The notes beneath the pieces are model-generated. The model had not been told where the DNA came from, did no database searches, and worked only from the letters and a program-made list of their open reading frames with translations. DNA of 43,622 nucleotides. Origin: Nanobdellota archaeon (lineage in GTDB: Archaea; Nanobdellota; Nanobdellia; Woesearchaeales; SM23-78). The DNA is taken from positions 1 through 43,622 of the forward strand of contig JAHJQO010000028.1 of the NCBI GenBank assembly GCA_018819305.1, written 5' to 3'. A program made the translations under genes and the position numbers. This document shows, one piece after another, positions 7,735 to 16,232 of the stretch (position 1 is its first letter; every line of letters begins with the position of its first letter).

Positions 7735-8775
7735 TTATGGATGGCTCTGTATAAGAATAGGCGCCTCTATAAATTCACCATACCTGTACCTAAGCCTGAC
7801 ATTAAGCAAATCTTCATAAACTCTCACATCAGGCCCCGCCTCATTAGTTAAGAAACATGTTAAAGTCAAAGGTGCACCCATAAACATCTTGATCTTGCCA
7901 TGCGCACCTCCTCCTGCAAGATGGTTGTCTAACCTCATACATTCAATACTATATGTATTTTCCTGAATAGGTTCAATAAACACTTCTAAAGCATATATTT
8001 CTGGATTTAACTCATCAAACCAACACATATCCATCATCATATTTCTTTCATCTCTGGAAAAAAAGACACCTGTACCCAGATGTTCAATAACAAAATTAAG
8101 CTGAATCATATTCCTGTTAATTGGAGCTTCTTCAACACGCGTAACATGAATAGGGCCTCCGCTATTGCCAACCGGCTTGTCACCAGACAAAGTACATATG
8201 CTGGCATCTTCCCAACTCTCAAGAACATCTTTTTTCATACAAAACTTTACAGTAGCTATGTTTTCATAATCATAACAAACCTCACCTCTAATAGTAAGTG
8301 CAATACTGTCAAAAACATCTGGCAAATAAGTGAGGTCGTCAAAACTAATAAAATTGATTTCACCAGGAAGAATAGTACCCTCAAAGTTTCGACTTGCAGA
8401 AGCAAGTTTTGCATCAAGCCTCTTTACTACATCTTGTTCTCTAAGATCAAAATTACGGTACATGATACCAGTCAATCTGGCAAATACAGTAGGATTATCA
8501 GTATCAGGACCAACATCAGATTCTCCTGCATTTTCCAGAGTAACAATAAAAGAAAAAGGTGTCAAGCCAGAATCTTGAATAACCTTGGGCGGCGCCCCAT
8601 CAACAAGACTAACTCTTAAACCCTCAGTACCTCCAAGAAAACCGCCTACTTCTTGAAGTTTTTTATCCCTTTTAGATTGGGTTCCATCATTAGGATTTGG
8701 TGCGCATGCATTAAAAAATAATAATCCTAAGAATATAATTAAGATTAAACATAATGAAAAAGATTTTCTAAGCAT
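7735..8775 (-). CDS. Surface lipoprotein, paralogue 4 of 4
   Basis: The 346-residue protein has a lipoprotein signal with lipobox FNAC (C24). It shares a two-domain plan with the three genes upstream. Domain 1 opens GGTEGLRVSLVDGAPP and contains an ENAGESDVG strand typical of CARDB/Ig-like folds. A CYDYxxIAT...C segment follows. Domain 2 opens GGPIHVTRVEEAP, and the protein ends LLNVRLRYRYGEFIEAPILIQ. It is closest to the adjacent 333-residue paralogue and probably arose from it by tandem duplication. An AGGAGG site lies just upstream of the ATG. It should be an extracellular lipid-anchored binding or structural protein; its ligand is unknown. Confidence 0.75.
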   Translation of the reverse strand: MLRKSFSLCLILIIFLGLLFFNACAPNPNDGTQSKRDKKLQEVGGFLGGTEGLRVSLVDGAPPKVIQDSGLTPFSFIVTLENAGESDVGPDTDNPTVFARLTGIMYRNFDLREQDVVKRLDAKLASASRNFEGTILPGEINFISFDDLTYLPDVFDSIALTIRGEVCYDYENIATVKFCMKKDVLESWEDASICTLSGDKPVGNSGGPIHVTRVEEAPINRNMIQLNFVIEHLGTGVFFSRDERNMMMDMCWFDELNPEIYALEVFIEPIQENTYSIECMRLDNHLAGGGAHGKIKMFMGAPLTLTCFLTNEAGPDVRVYEDLLNVRLRYRYGEFIEAPILIQSHP

Positions 8776-8844
8776 AAAAAAACCTCCTGGAAAAACAGAT
8801 GAAAAATAAAAAAATTAATTTCATTATAAGTCCATTAGTTTAAA

Positions 8845-9846
8845 TTAATTAGACACATCCTGTATTATAATTGGTGTCTCAATGAACTGTCCATATCTGT
8901 ATCTGAGCCTTATGTTGAGCAAATCCTGGAACACTCTTCCTGCACTAGGTCTTGATCTCTCAATCACACAACTGATAGTTGTAGGAGCTCCCTGATAAAG
9001 CTTGATTCTTCCTCTGTTGCTGCCTCCAAACCTAGAACAGGCAATAGCAAGACCACTGTCACTTAGAGGCTCAACTTCAATATCCACAAAGTACTTGTTA
9101 AAGTTTCGGACACTGAAATCACAAACTTCTGACAAGTCATCAGAATTTACAGGCCTGCCAAAGAACTCACCAATACCAACATGCTCTACAACAAAGTTAA
9201 CTTGTATTTTGTTTTCTGCCATTGGATTTTCTATAAGGCTGGTGACATGCAATGGACCTCCACTATTCTGAGGAAATTTCTCGCCTGATAAACTACAAAT
9301 ACTCTCGTCCTGAATGTTTTCGAGTACATCATCTTTAATACAAACCTGTGAGGTGGCAATTGTCTCATAATCATAGCACACATCAGCTCTTATTGTAAAT
9401 TGGGTGTTACCATGAATATTAGGTGCATAAGTCAAAGTTTCAAAAGTTGCAGATGTGATTTCACCTGGGAAAATAGTTCCATCAAAGTTTCTTCTTGCAC
9501 CTCTCAAAGGAACATTCATAACCTGCCTGATATCATTGTCTGAGACTCCAAATTGGTCAGGATTAATTCCTTCAAGCCTTACCATGACAAAAGAATTGTC
9601 TGTGCCAGGCCCCACATCAGCTTCTCCCTGATTTTCAATAACAATTCCTACGCCAAAAGGAAATGTTCCTGCATCATGAATCATTGCTGGCGGCATTCCT
9701 TCAATCAAGTAAGTGTTTAATCCGACTGTTCCGCCAATAAAAGACTGTGAAAGGTCTTGTCCTGTACCTTGATCAGTACAGCTGGTTACAAAGAGAAGTG
9801 CTATTATTGCAACTAAAAACATTATTGTTTTGTTTAATTTTTTCAT
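8845..9846 (-). CDS. Surface lipoprotein, paralogue 3 of 4
   Basis: The 333-residue protein has the lipobox VTSC (C23). Domain 1 opens GGTVGLNTYLIEGMPP and contains ENQGEADVGPGTDN. The linker has CYDYETIATSQVC, domain 2 opens GGPLHVTSLIENP, and the end is LLNIRLRYRYGQFIETPIIIQ. These segments align closely with the downstream gene, so the two are recent tandem duplicates. A GGAGGTTGAT site precedes the ATG. I assign no ligand; two Ig/CARDB-like sandwiches on a lipid anchor is the best structural guess. Confidence 0.75.
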   Translation of the reverse strand: MKKLNKTIMFLVAIIALLFVTSCTDQGTGQDLSQSFIGGTVGLNTYLIEGMPPAMIHDAGTFPFGVGIVIENQGEADVGPGTDNSFVMVRLEGINPDQFGVSDNDIRQVMNVPLRGARRNFDGTIFPGEITSATFETLTYAPNIHGNTQFTIRADVCYDYETIATSQVCIKDDVLENIQDESICSLSGEKFPQNSGGPLHVTSLIENPMAENKIQVNFVVEHVGIGEFFGRPVNSDDLSEVCDFSVRNFNKYFVDIEVEPLSDSGLAIACSRFGGSNRGRIKLYQGAPTTISCVIERSRPSAGRVFQDLLNIRLRYRYGQFIETPIIIQDVSN

Positions 9847-9960
9847 TTAAATCAACCTCCAGGTTCACATGTTCACATATTACATGTTATTTAATTTTAT
9901 TTTTATATGTTTTATTTTTTTATTTTGTTTCTAAATTAATATAATTAATATCATATCCTA

Positions 9961-11286
9961 TTATATTCCTCTTTTGATTAAAACTCTTTTTTGCATTGTT
10001 TTTGAATAGCCGTACCATAATTCTACGACAAGAGGAGTCTGATAAGCAGATTTGATTCCAGAGAAAGGAATATCATAAGCACAAGTAATAATACCCTTTC
10101 CTGTTTCTGGATTTAATCTTACAAAATCATTTGGAGTACAAATAAGTCTTTGAAGGTCTCCCGACACCCTAATATCTCCTACGTAGATAACATTCAAATC
10201 CTCGTTTGTCACTCTGCCGGGGGAATAAGGACTGCATTTTTCTAATCTTCCCGGATCATAGACATCACCACCACCAACATTACTAATATGTATGGTAAAG
10301 ATTGCCTGTCTTGGAGTGTTTTCCTGCTCAATATGTGTGATTGCCACAGGAGCCCCTTGTCCTTTAGTACCTGTAAAAGCTTTTGGATAACAAACTTTTC
10401 TGTTTTGCGAAAATGGAGTGGGATCAACACATACTACTGGAGCAGCATAAGTAGCATATAAAAAGCAATTTGTAATCAAAAAGTCCTGATAAGTCTGGTC
10501 AAGACCAGGAGGCCAATTTCTAATAGTACCATCAAAGTTTACATAACCAATTTCTCCTCCAGGATATTCATAAGTATCTCCTGCAAGCAGGTATTCAACA
10601 CCAAAGTTTCTTGAGAAGTCAATTCCCTGAAACAAACCAATCATAAGTCTGCCATGATTAGCATATTCTACATCAATACCCTGATCATTAAATCCTATTG
10701 AGTATCTTTCTTGGCCACCAGCAGATCTTCTATAACCAAAATCAACCCCTCCTAACCGGTTTGGATCAAGAGCTCCAGAATATAGACCATCTGAACCAAA
10801 GAGATTATTAACAAAGACATCGAGAGTGCCTTCAGAACCTACTCCAACAAAAAAGTCATCACATCTCAGAGTGCCGCCAAACTCGCCAAAGCCAATATTT
10901 CCAATATCAATTATGCAGGCAGAACCTCCTGCTCTGGCAGGATTAATGCCTTGGACTTCAATCATAAATGGATCATAACCAGATAAAAATATTCCTCCTC
11001 TTGAAAAAGAAGAACCTACATTTGCAACTTCAATATTAACATCAAATGTGTTATCATAATTATCTCCATAATAATACATCTTATAAGGTGGCAAACCTGG
11101 AATAAATGCCATTTCTACTCCTCTGACACCTTGATAATATTTATTTTCTTCAAAATTATAAGGATTCTGATTATCTCTAATTACACCAGTTCCACATGCC
11201 GAAAGAACAAAAAGTAATAATACTAGTAATACTACTAATAATCCTGGAATTATCAATAAACCTCTTTTTTTGCTGTTCCTAACCAT
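9961..11286 (-). CDS. Surface lipoprotein, paralogue 2 of 4
   Basis: This protein has an N-terminal hydrophobic signal ending in lipobox LSAC (C31). Domain 1 opens GVRGVEMAFIPGLPPYKMYYYGDN and is longer than in the two short paralogues, with many Gly-rich loops. The CLYATYAAPVVCVD segment and domain 2 (GAPVAITHIEQEN, FTIHISNVGGGDV) follow the shared plan. The track starts at a GTG (11298), but that GTG lies inside the likely Shine-Dalgarno site AAAGGTG; the ATG at 11286 is better spaced and gives 441 residues. A TATA box at 11313-11323 may give the gene its own, nearly leaderless promoter. Confidence 0.72.
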   Translation of the reverse strand: MVRNSKKRGLLIIPGLLVVLLVLLLFVLSACGTGVIRDNQNPYNFEENKYYQGVRGVEMAFIPGLPPYKMYYYGDNYDNTFDVNIEVANVGSSFSRGGIFLSGYDPFMIEVQGINPARAGGSACIIDIGNIGFGEFGGTLRCDDFFVGVGSEGTLDVFVNNLFGSDGLYSGALDPNRLGGVDFGYRRSAGGQERYSIGFNDQGIDVEYANHGRLMIGLFQGIDFSRNFGVEYLLAGDTYEYPGGEIGYVNFDGTIRNWPPGLDQTYQDFLITNCFLYATYAAPVVCVDPTPFSQNRKVCYPKAFTGTKGQGAPVAITHIEQENTPRQAIFTIHISNVGGGDVYDPGRLEKCSPYSPGRVTNEDLNVIYVGDIRVSGDLQRLICTPNDFVRLNPETGKGIITCAYDIPFSGIKSAYQTPLVVELWYGYSKTMQKRVLIKRGI

Positions 11287-11405
11287 TCTTAAAATCACCT
11301 TTGTTGTTTTTAGTATATAAAACTTTTCCTAAATACGCGTAACAATTGATTAAATGACATGAATGATATAAGTTAAATAAAAAATTATGCTGTTATAAAA
11401 TTATG

Positions 11406-11425
11406 ATATTATGATATCATAATAT
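11406..11425. repeat. 20-bp perfect palindrome between lipoprotein genes
   Basis: ATATTATGAT is followed directly by its reverse complement ATCATAATAT. With one mismatch the symmetry extends to about 32 bp. It lies in the 163-nt gap between two minus-strand lipoprotein genes. It may be a terminator stem of the upstream gene or an operator. The extreme AT content makes chance symmetry easier. Confidence 0.4.
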
Positions 11426-11461
11426 TATAATAATCATTATAAATCATATTATAATTTATTA

Positions 11462-12946
11462 TTATGATGATGCAGGTTCAGCTTCAGGAGGTGCAGAGCA
11501 AGCACTCTTACAATCTTCTTCTAAGTTATGAATTGAATTATATGTTGTACAGCAAAAGCTATCTTTAGGCATCAATACATATCCATCATTTTCATTACCA
11601 CATGCGGTATCTTTTGCTGAAGCAACGCATTTCTGAGCTTTAGTATGACAAATGCCATCTTCTAACCTGAATTCTGAAGACCTGCACTTAATCTGGCAGC
11701 AATAGCTTCCACCAGGACAATAATCTGAATTAGGCACGCACAAACCATTAGGAAATAGCTTGTCACAATCATTCTTACTGCACTGGCATGCAAAACCACC
11801 TGCTGCAAAATTAATAGGATATTTGGAATTAGGGGGCTGGCAATTGCCGCCTCCATTAGATTGAGAGCAATAATCACATTTGGTTTTACACTCCCCTCCA
11901 ATTCTTACTTGAAATGGCAAAGAGCAGTCAGTCACTGTGTTTGAAAGGTCACCATAAACATTTAATCTTTTAATTTTGATTTCATCAGAGACAGAAGTCA
12001 AATATACATAAGACAAGTTTACAGTAAGAGAAGATAAATAATTATGATGCCCAATCACCAAGTCTTCATCATGAACCTGGCAGCGCACAAATCCTTCTCC
12101 ATTAAAAAGACGCATAGGATTGGGAGCACAGAAAAGTTCCTTGCCATCTGATAGAGCAGCTCTCACATCAATTGTGTTAAAATCTTCTCTATATAAATTC
12201 TGAAAAGAACAAACCCTGTCAAAGTCAGCAGGATTATAAGCAGGACTTAATACACTGCCTCTTCCTTTGTTGCTCACATGAATTGTAAACACAGGCCTGA
12301 CACTGTCTGGACCTGCAGGCTGGTTATCAACTTCCACTCTTGTGACAACAACAGGCGCACCCTGGCCAGATGATGCAAGGTCTTGTTGATAACAAGCCTG
12401 CGTTCTTAGGTTTTCACCATAATTTGAAAGGTCAACACAAACCATCTCAGAAAAAGTCGTTACATAAGGATAACATAAAGAAGCAAAAATCTGAGTGGAA
12501 GGCTGTTCTCTCTGGCCTTTTATTAACTTAGCTTTAAGATTTGTAAATGTTGTAATTATTTCATAGCCTGAAGGATAATATTTTGATTTTCCAGGCAATT
12601 GAAGACCTCTAAGAATCACTCTGTTATCATCAACAGTCAAGCCATCGATATTTCTGAGCTCAGAAACATCAAAATAAAAAGGATCAATATTAATTGATAA
12701 AATAGCTTGCCTGTCTTCCAATATGTTATAAGCGCCTCTGTTCTCCAGTATAAAACTTACACTAAAGCTTGATTCTTCATATAATTCATAAGGAGGCGAA
12801 CCTTCAAGGAAATCTATTTCAAGTCCTTTTGTTCCCTCATAATAATTAACTTCATCAGAAGTAGGCACCATATCACAAGAAGTTAAAATAAGAGAAGCTG
12901 CAAGTAAAAAAATACACAACCAATTTATTATTTTATTCTCTGACAT
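11462..12946 (-). CDS. Surface lipoprotein, paralogue 1 of 4, with Cys-rich C-terminus
   Basis: The 494-residue protein has lipobox LTSC (C24). Residues about 35-335 follow the shared plan: GTKGLEIDFLEGSPPYELY, CYPYVTTFSEMVCVD, GAPVVVTRVEVDN, FTIHVSNKGRG. From about residue 340 a cysteine-rich extension, absent from its paralogues, carries more than 20 cysteines in CxxxC, CxC and CC patterns, suggesting a disulfide-knotted module. Its start overlaps the end of the upstream 606-residue gene by 14 nt, so the two are translationally coupled. It is expected outside the membrane. The ligand is unknown. Confidence 0.75.
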   Translation of the reverse strand: MSENKIINWLCIFLLAASLILTSCDMVPTSDEVNYYEGTKGLEIDFLEGSPPYELYEESSFSVSFILENRGAYNILEDRQAILSINIDPFYFDVSELRNIDGLTVDDNRVILRGLQLPGKSKYYPSGYEIITTFTNLKAKLIKGQREQPSTQIFASLCYPYVTTFSEMVCVDLSNYGENLRTQACYQQDLASSGQGAPVVVTRVEVDNQPAGPDSVRPVFTIHVSNKGRGSVLSPAYNPADFDRVCSFQNLYREDFNTIDVRAALSDGKELFCAPNPMRLFNGEGFVRCQVHDEDLVIGHHNYLSSLTVNLSYVYLTSVSDEIKIKRLNVYGDLSNTVTDCSLPFQVRIGGECKTKCDYCSQSNGGGNCQPPNSKYPINFAAGGFACQCSKNDCDKLFPNGLCVPNSDYCPGGSYCCQIKCRSSEFRLEDGICHTKAQKCVASAKDTACGNENDGYVLMPKDSFCCTTYNSIHNLEEDCKSACSAPPEAEPASS

Positions 12947-14747
12947 ATATTCTCTGCCTCTTTTCTATTTTGTAAAGATATTTTGTCTGCGCTACAAAAG
13001 TTCTCTGGACTTTCTCAGCACCTGCAAGGAAAGTATTAGGATCTTTGACATGAAGCCTACATGTTATGGACTGAAATGTTTCTCTTGTATCTCCAAGTTC
13101 ATCTTTTTTGAAAGAATAAAAATCATAACCATCTTCAGACATGAATGGCGGTCTTTTTTCACCAACAGCCCATCTGTCACATTTCACAAGTTCAAAATCA
13201 TCTGGAACTTGTATTATAAATTCTCTGACATCTTCAATCGTTCCATCTGACCAACGATTATCAATTGTTACTCCTAACACAGGCTCTCTGGAATTATACA
13301 AAGTATCAATGGCAACTGGCTGGTCAACCATTGAGGCCATGCCTAACATCACTGGACCGTTGGTATAAACAGCTCTGGATAATCTGGGAATATCAAGTTC
13401 AGTGTTAATATTCTTGCCCTGAAGATCATAAGCTCTTCTGGTTTCAATATCAACAAAAGTATAAGTTACATAAGCCCAAGTTTCAAAATTAAACCAAGCA
13501 CCAATATTTGCCAAATATGAACCTACTTCTAAACCATCAAAAGTACAGGCCATAGTATTAAATTCTTCTCCTAATATTGAAAACCTCTCAGGATCCCATG
13601 TGGTTGTTACCCCTATTCCTGCTTTATCAAGATAACAAATAGGTGAAGCAATTATTTCATCACCAAAACTCTTACCACGAACATCAGCCCAAACCACAGC
13701 AGGCTCGCCAACATAAGTATATTTATCACGCAAACGCACATTATCAACATATAGCCCTACTTTTTCTTCTTCATTATTTTCTATCATCCCTGTATAATAT
13801 CCTATGCCAGATTGATTCATCACATCCTTGGCCCAAGGTATTATTTTAATCGAATCCCAGAATTTTGTACCTATTTCTGCTGTCTTTTCCCAGAGATATT
13901 CAAACACCACTCCAACTTGGACCAATTCATGCCTGCCTCCAATATCCCCAACAGCACCAGGTCTTAAATTAAAACCAACTCCAAAAATAAAAATAAATAA
14001 TAAAAACAAAATCCAAAAATTAATATATTTGTGGACAAAAGGAATCTTAGCTTTTAAACCAATATATATTGGCCATATTGGAAGAATTGCAAGGAAAAAA
14101 GTAACCCAGTCAAATAAAGTAGTACCTGCCATAACATTAAGTTTGGGCACTGCATATAGAAGTGTGGGGACAATAACATAAAAACCAGATATCATTATGA
14201 ATAACATTATTTGCTTTGGATTTGCAAGATGACCTTCTTCTTTAGAAAAAAACCATATGGCTAGAAGTATCAAAGCACCATACATACCTATGGATGCATA
14301 AAAAAATACACTGCGGTTAAATCTTAACAACAAAACATCCAAAAGCTGAATGCCGATTGCAATCCAAAACAAGAGAATCAGATCAGTTGAAGCTTCTTCA
14401 CCATGAGCCCATTTATTTGTTCTTTTTCCAGCACCAACAACAGCACCTGTCATCAAACCAGCGCCTCTTCCAACACCACGACCAACAGATCTACCGGCTG
14501 ATGCCATTGCATTTCCTGCTGCTTGGTCAACGGCTTTGAGTTTACTTCCAGTAGAACTCGCAGCATTTTTGACTTTTTCATAATTAGCTCTTCGAGTCTC
14601 AGCATTGGCTTGTTTTTCTTCTGCTTTTGCAGTTCTTTCCCGAACCGCCAACTCTCGTTCTTCTAATTCTAATTTTTTTCTTTCAATATCTAATTTAATT
14701 CTTTCAATATCAGAATCTGAATGTTCAGTAGAATCTTCTTCACTCAT
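12933..14747 (-). CDS. Coiled-coil, multi-pass membrane protein with large ectodomain
   Basis: I do not recognise a family. The N-terminal 70 residues form a charged coiled coil (ERKKLELEERELAVRERTAKA). A Gly/Ala-rich linker follows (GRSVGRGVGRGAG), then about five membrane helices between residues 125 and 265. The last 330 residues are soluble and beta-rich. The start is set at ATG 14747, two codons inside the track ORF, because AAGAGGA at 14757-14763 is well spaced for it. It lies between the membrane-anchored 395-residue gene (43-49 nt upstream) and the Cys-rich lipoprotein (14-nt overlap). It is probably the membrane hub of the surface locus (inference). Confidence 0.7.
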   Translation of the reverse strand: MSEEDSTEHSDSDIERIKLDIERKKLELEERELAVRERTAKAEEKQANAETRRANYEKVKNAASSTGSKLKAVDQAAGNAMASAGRSVGRGVGRGAGLMTGAVVGAGKRTNKWAHGEEASTDLILLFWIAIGIQLLDVLLLRFNRSVFFYASIGMYGALILLAIWFFSKEEGHLANPKQIMLFIMISGFYVIVPTLLYAVPKLNVMAGTTLFDWVTFFLAILPIWPIYIGLKAKIPFVHKYINFWILFLLFIFIFGVGFNLRPGAVGDIGGRHELVQVGVVFEYLWEKTAEIGTKFWDSIKIIPWAKDVMNQSGIGYYTGMIENNEEEKVGLYVDNVRLRDKYTYVGEPAVVWADVRGKSFGDEIIASPICYLDKAGIGVTTTWDPERFSILGEEFNTMACTFDGLEVGSYLANIGAWFNFETWAYVTYTFVDIETRRAYDLQGKNINTELDIPRLSRAVYTNGPVMLGMASMVDQPVAIDTLYNSREPVLGVTIDNRWSDGTIEDVREFIIQVPDDFELVKCDRWAVGEKRPPFMSEDGYDFYSFKKDELGDTRETFQSITCRLHVKDPNTFLAGAEKVQRTFVAQTKYLYKIEKRQRIYVRE

Positions 14748-14796
14748 AGTCACAAATCCTCTTTTTTCTTAGAAACAAAGAATTATCAAACAACAT

Positions 14797-15984
14797 CTAA
14801 ACAACATCTGCTCTCAGCTCAACCACATCAATTGCATTTGATTGAGGTGATATCTTGACAGCATTTGGACCAACAACCAGCATCTCAGGATCAAGCATTG
14901 TTTGATAAATTATATCTTGTGTTTCAAAGTAAATCTTAAATCCATTAATCTCAAGTGTACCTCTTTTAATAGTTGAAGCATCTGCAAATCTTAAAGTCAT
15001 AACAGCTCCTCTTTGACCATAATACATTTGCTCATGAAGTGCACTAGGAACATTAAAGTAAAATACGGGCTGCACAGATTCCTGCAAGAAAGTGCTGAGT
15101 TTAGGCATATCAACTAAAAATGAACCTGTATTTGTGGTTGCCACAAGAATATTGTCGCCTGGCTTAAGGAATTCCTTGCTTACCTCTATGCTTGTCATTA
15201 CACCGCAATCAGGATAACTGGTATAAAGCGGTCTATTATTAATTAGGATTTGAACAAGTCCTTCTTCTCTTGGAGGACAGTCAGGCAGGAATTCAAGCAA
15301 AGCTATTTCCATGTTTTCATATTCAGTAGTTGACATAGAAAAATGCTGTTCTGATAAAGCACCTGAATAATCAGTTACTTTGCCTGATACTAGTACATTT
15401 TCTAGTTCATATTCATTAAATCTCCAAAATGCGGCACCTGTTGATGAAGCTGCAAAAGTTATTATATTCTTATCTTTTAAGTATTCTGCTGGTAAGTTAA
15501 TAGGTAAAGGACTTGGATCTGTTACATCACCTTCAAATATTTTGTATTCATTAAGCCATATGATGAGCATGCCATCATGTTTTTTTACATTAAAAGAAAG
15601 TTTCAAATCATTCATTGTTCTTGAGTCATAAAAAAATGTCATTTCTTCAATCTTGTCACTAAATGCAGAATTTTTCACATACAAGGATTCTGTTCTTTTT
15701 ATTTCATTGGCATTAGTCACAGTAAAAACCATGAATGAAGGCATAGTGTGCTCTATGATGTTTGCACTGGCAGGATTAATACGCCCTGGTGTTTGAGAAA
15801 ACAAAACACTTTTTGCACCTTGAGGTATGGTTCCATCACCACCTGCACCATCCTCTCCCAAAAGCCTTGCTCTGTCTGCAGGGGACAAAAAAAGAATATA
15901 CCCAATTATTAATCCTGCTATAATAAGTATTGTAATAGCTGCATTTGAAGCAGAATGCGCATGTTTAGATTTCAATCTACTCAT
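14797..15984 (-). CDS. Membrane-anchored surface protein with repeated beta-sandwich motif
   Basis: This 395-residue protein has one N-terminal membrane helix (AAITILIIAGLIIGYILFL) and a long outer part. Three related stretches can be seen: IIWLNEYKIFEGDV...LKDKNIITF, VQILINNRPLYTSY...LKPGDNILVAT and LEINGFKIYFET...LVVGPNAVKIS. Each pairs an IxINxxxIY strand with a GxNxI turn, as in galactose-binding-like sandwiches. I assign no function. It is the first gene of the minus-strand surface locus, and its ATG lies 27 nt after a TATA box with no Shine-Dalgarno site, indicating a leaderless mRNA. Confidence 0.72.
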   Translation of the reverse strand: MSRLKSKHAHSASNAAITILIIAGLIIGYILFLSPADRARLLGEDGAGGDGTIPQGAKSVLFSQTPGRINPASANIIEHTMPSFMVFTVTNANEIKRTESLYVKNSAFSDKIEEMTFFYDSRTMNDLKLSFNVKKHDGMLIIWLNEYKIFEGDVTDPSPLPINLPAEYLKDKNIITFAASSTGAAFWRFNEYELENVLVSGKVTDYSGALSEQHFSMSTTEYENMEIALLEFLPDCPPREEGLVQILINNRPLYTSYPDCGVMTSIEVSKEFLKPGDNILVATTNTGSFLVDMPKLSTFLQESVQPVFYFNVPSALHEQMYYGQRGAVMTLRFADASTIKRGTLEINGFKIYFETQDIIYQTMLDPEMLVVGPNAVKISPQSNAIDVVELRADVV

Positions 15985-16004
15985 AAGCTTTTCTTAATAA
16001 TCAA

Positions 16005-16017
16005 GATATATAAATTT
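16005..16017 (-). promoter_or_regulatory. TATA box heading the surface-protein locus
   Basis: On the minus strand the sequence is AAATTTATATATC, centred about 27 nt before the ATG at 15984. It probably drives at least the first three minus-strand genes, which are tightly spaced. Confidence 0.6.
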
Positions 16018-16055
16018 ATTGGTTTTTACGAGAAGAGATAAATAATAAACATGAC

Positions 16056-16126
16056 AAAAACAAAAACCAAACATTTTTGTATCTCTATCTATGATAGAGA
16101 AAACGAAAACCAAAAATTTTTGTATC
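16056..16126. repeat. Imperfect direct repeat flanking a palindrome
   Basis: Two copies of roughly AAACNAAAACCAAANATTTTTGTATC (ending near 16083 and 16126) flank the perfect hairpin TCTCTATC-TAT-GATAGAGA (16082-16100). The second copy contains the palindrome CAAAAATTTTTG. It directly adjoins the palindromic array at 16129-16187, and AAAACGAAAA recurs just after that array, so the whole 16.05-16.2 kb stretch looks like one composite repeat. Confidence 0.6.
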
Positions 16127-16128
16127 AA

Positions 16129-16187
16129 CAAAGGCAGAGCCTTTGAGTGCCAAAAGTAAACTTTTGAGCACTTCATCAGAGATGAAG
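16129..16187 (+). repeat. Tandem palindromic repeat array, copy A
   Basis: Three short perfect palindromes follow each other: AAAGGC-AGA-GCCTTT, CAAAAGT-AA-ACTTTTG and CTTCATC-AGA-GATGAAG. Spacers are GAGTGCC and GAGCACT. The 25 nt at 16129-16153 are identical to the reverse complement of 38043-38067 inside the uS3 gene. The array is open in the pelota frame and encodes KAEPLSA-like text, which is why the track extends pelota upstream. Confidence 0.85.
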
Positions 16188-16200
16188 AAAACGAAAAACA

Positions 16201-16210
16201 TTATATATAA
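16201..16210 (+). promoter_or_regulatory. TATA box of the pelota gene
   Basis: TTATATATAA is centred about 27 nt before the ATG at 16233 and follows the palindromic array directly. It supports a leaderless pelota mRNA that starts after the repeat. Confidence 0.55.
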
Positions 16211-16232
16211 ACAAAAGAATCTGTATATAAAC

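Noticed and set aside
16129-16187. The palindromic array as a CRISPR array
   Set aside because: Unit lengths are too short, palindromes differ in sequence while spacers are alike, which is the reverse of a CRISPR layout.
16143-16232. The track's 30-residue N-terminal extension of Pelota
   Set aside because: It starts at a TTG, is translated from the palindromic repeat, and lies upstream of the TATA box that fits ATG 16233.
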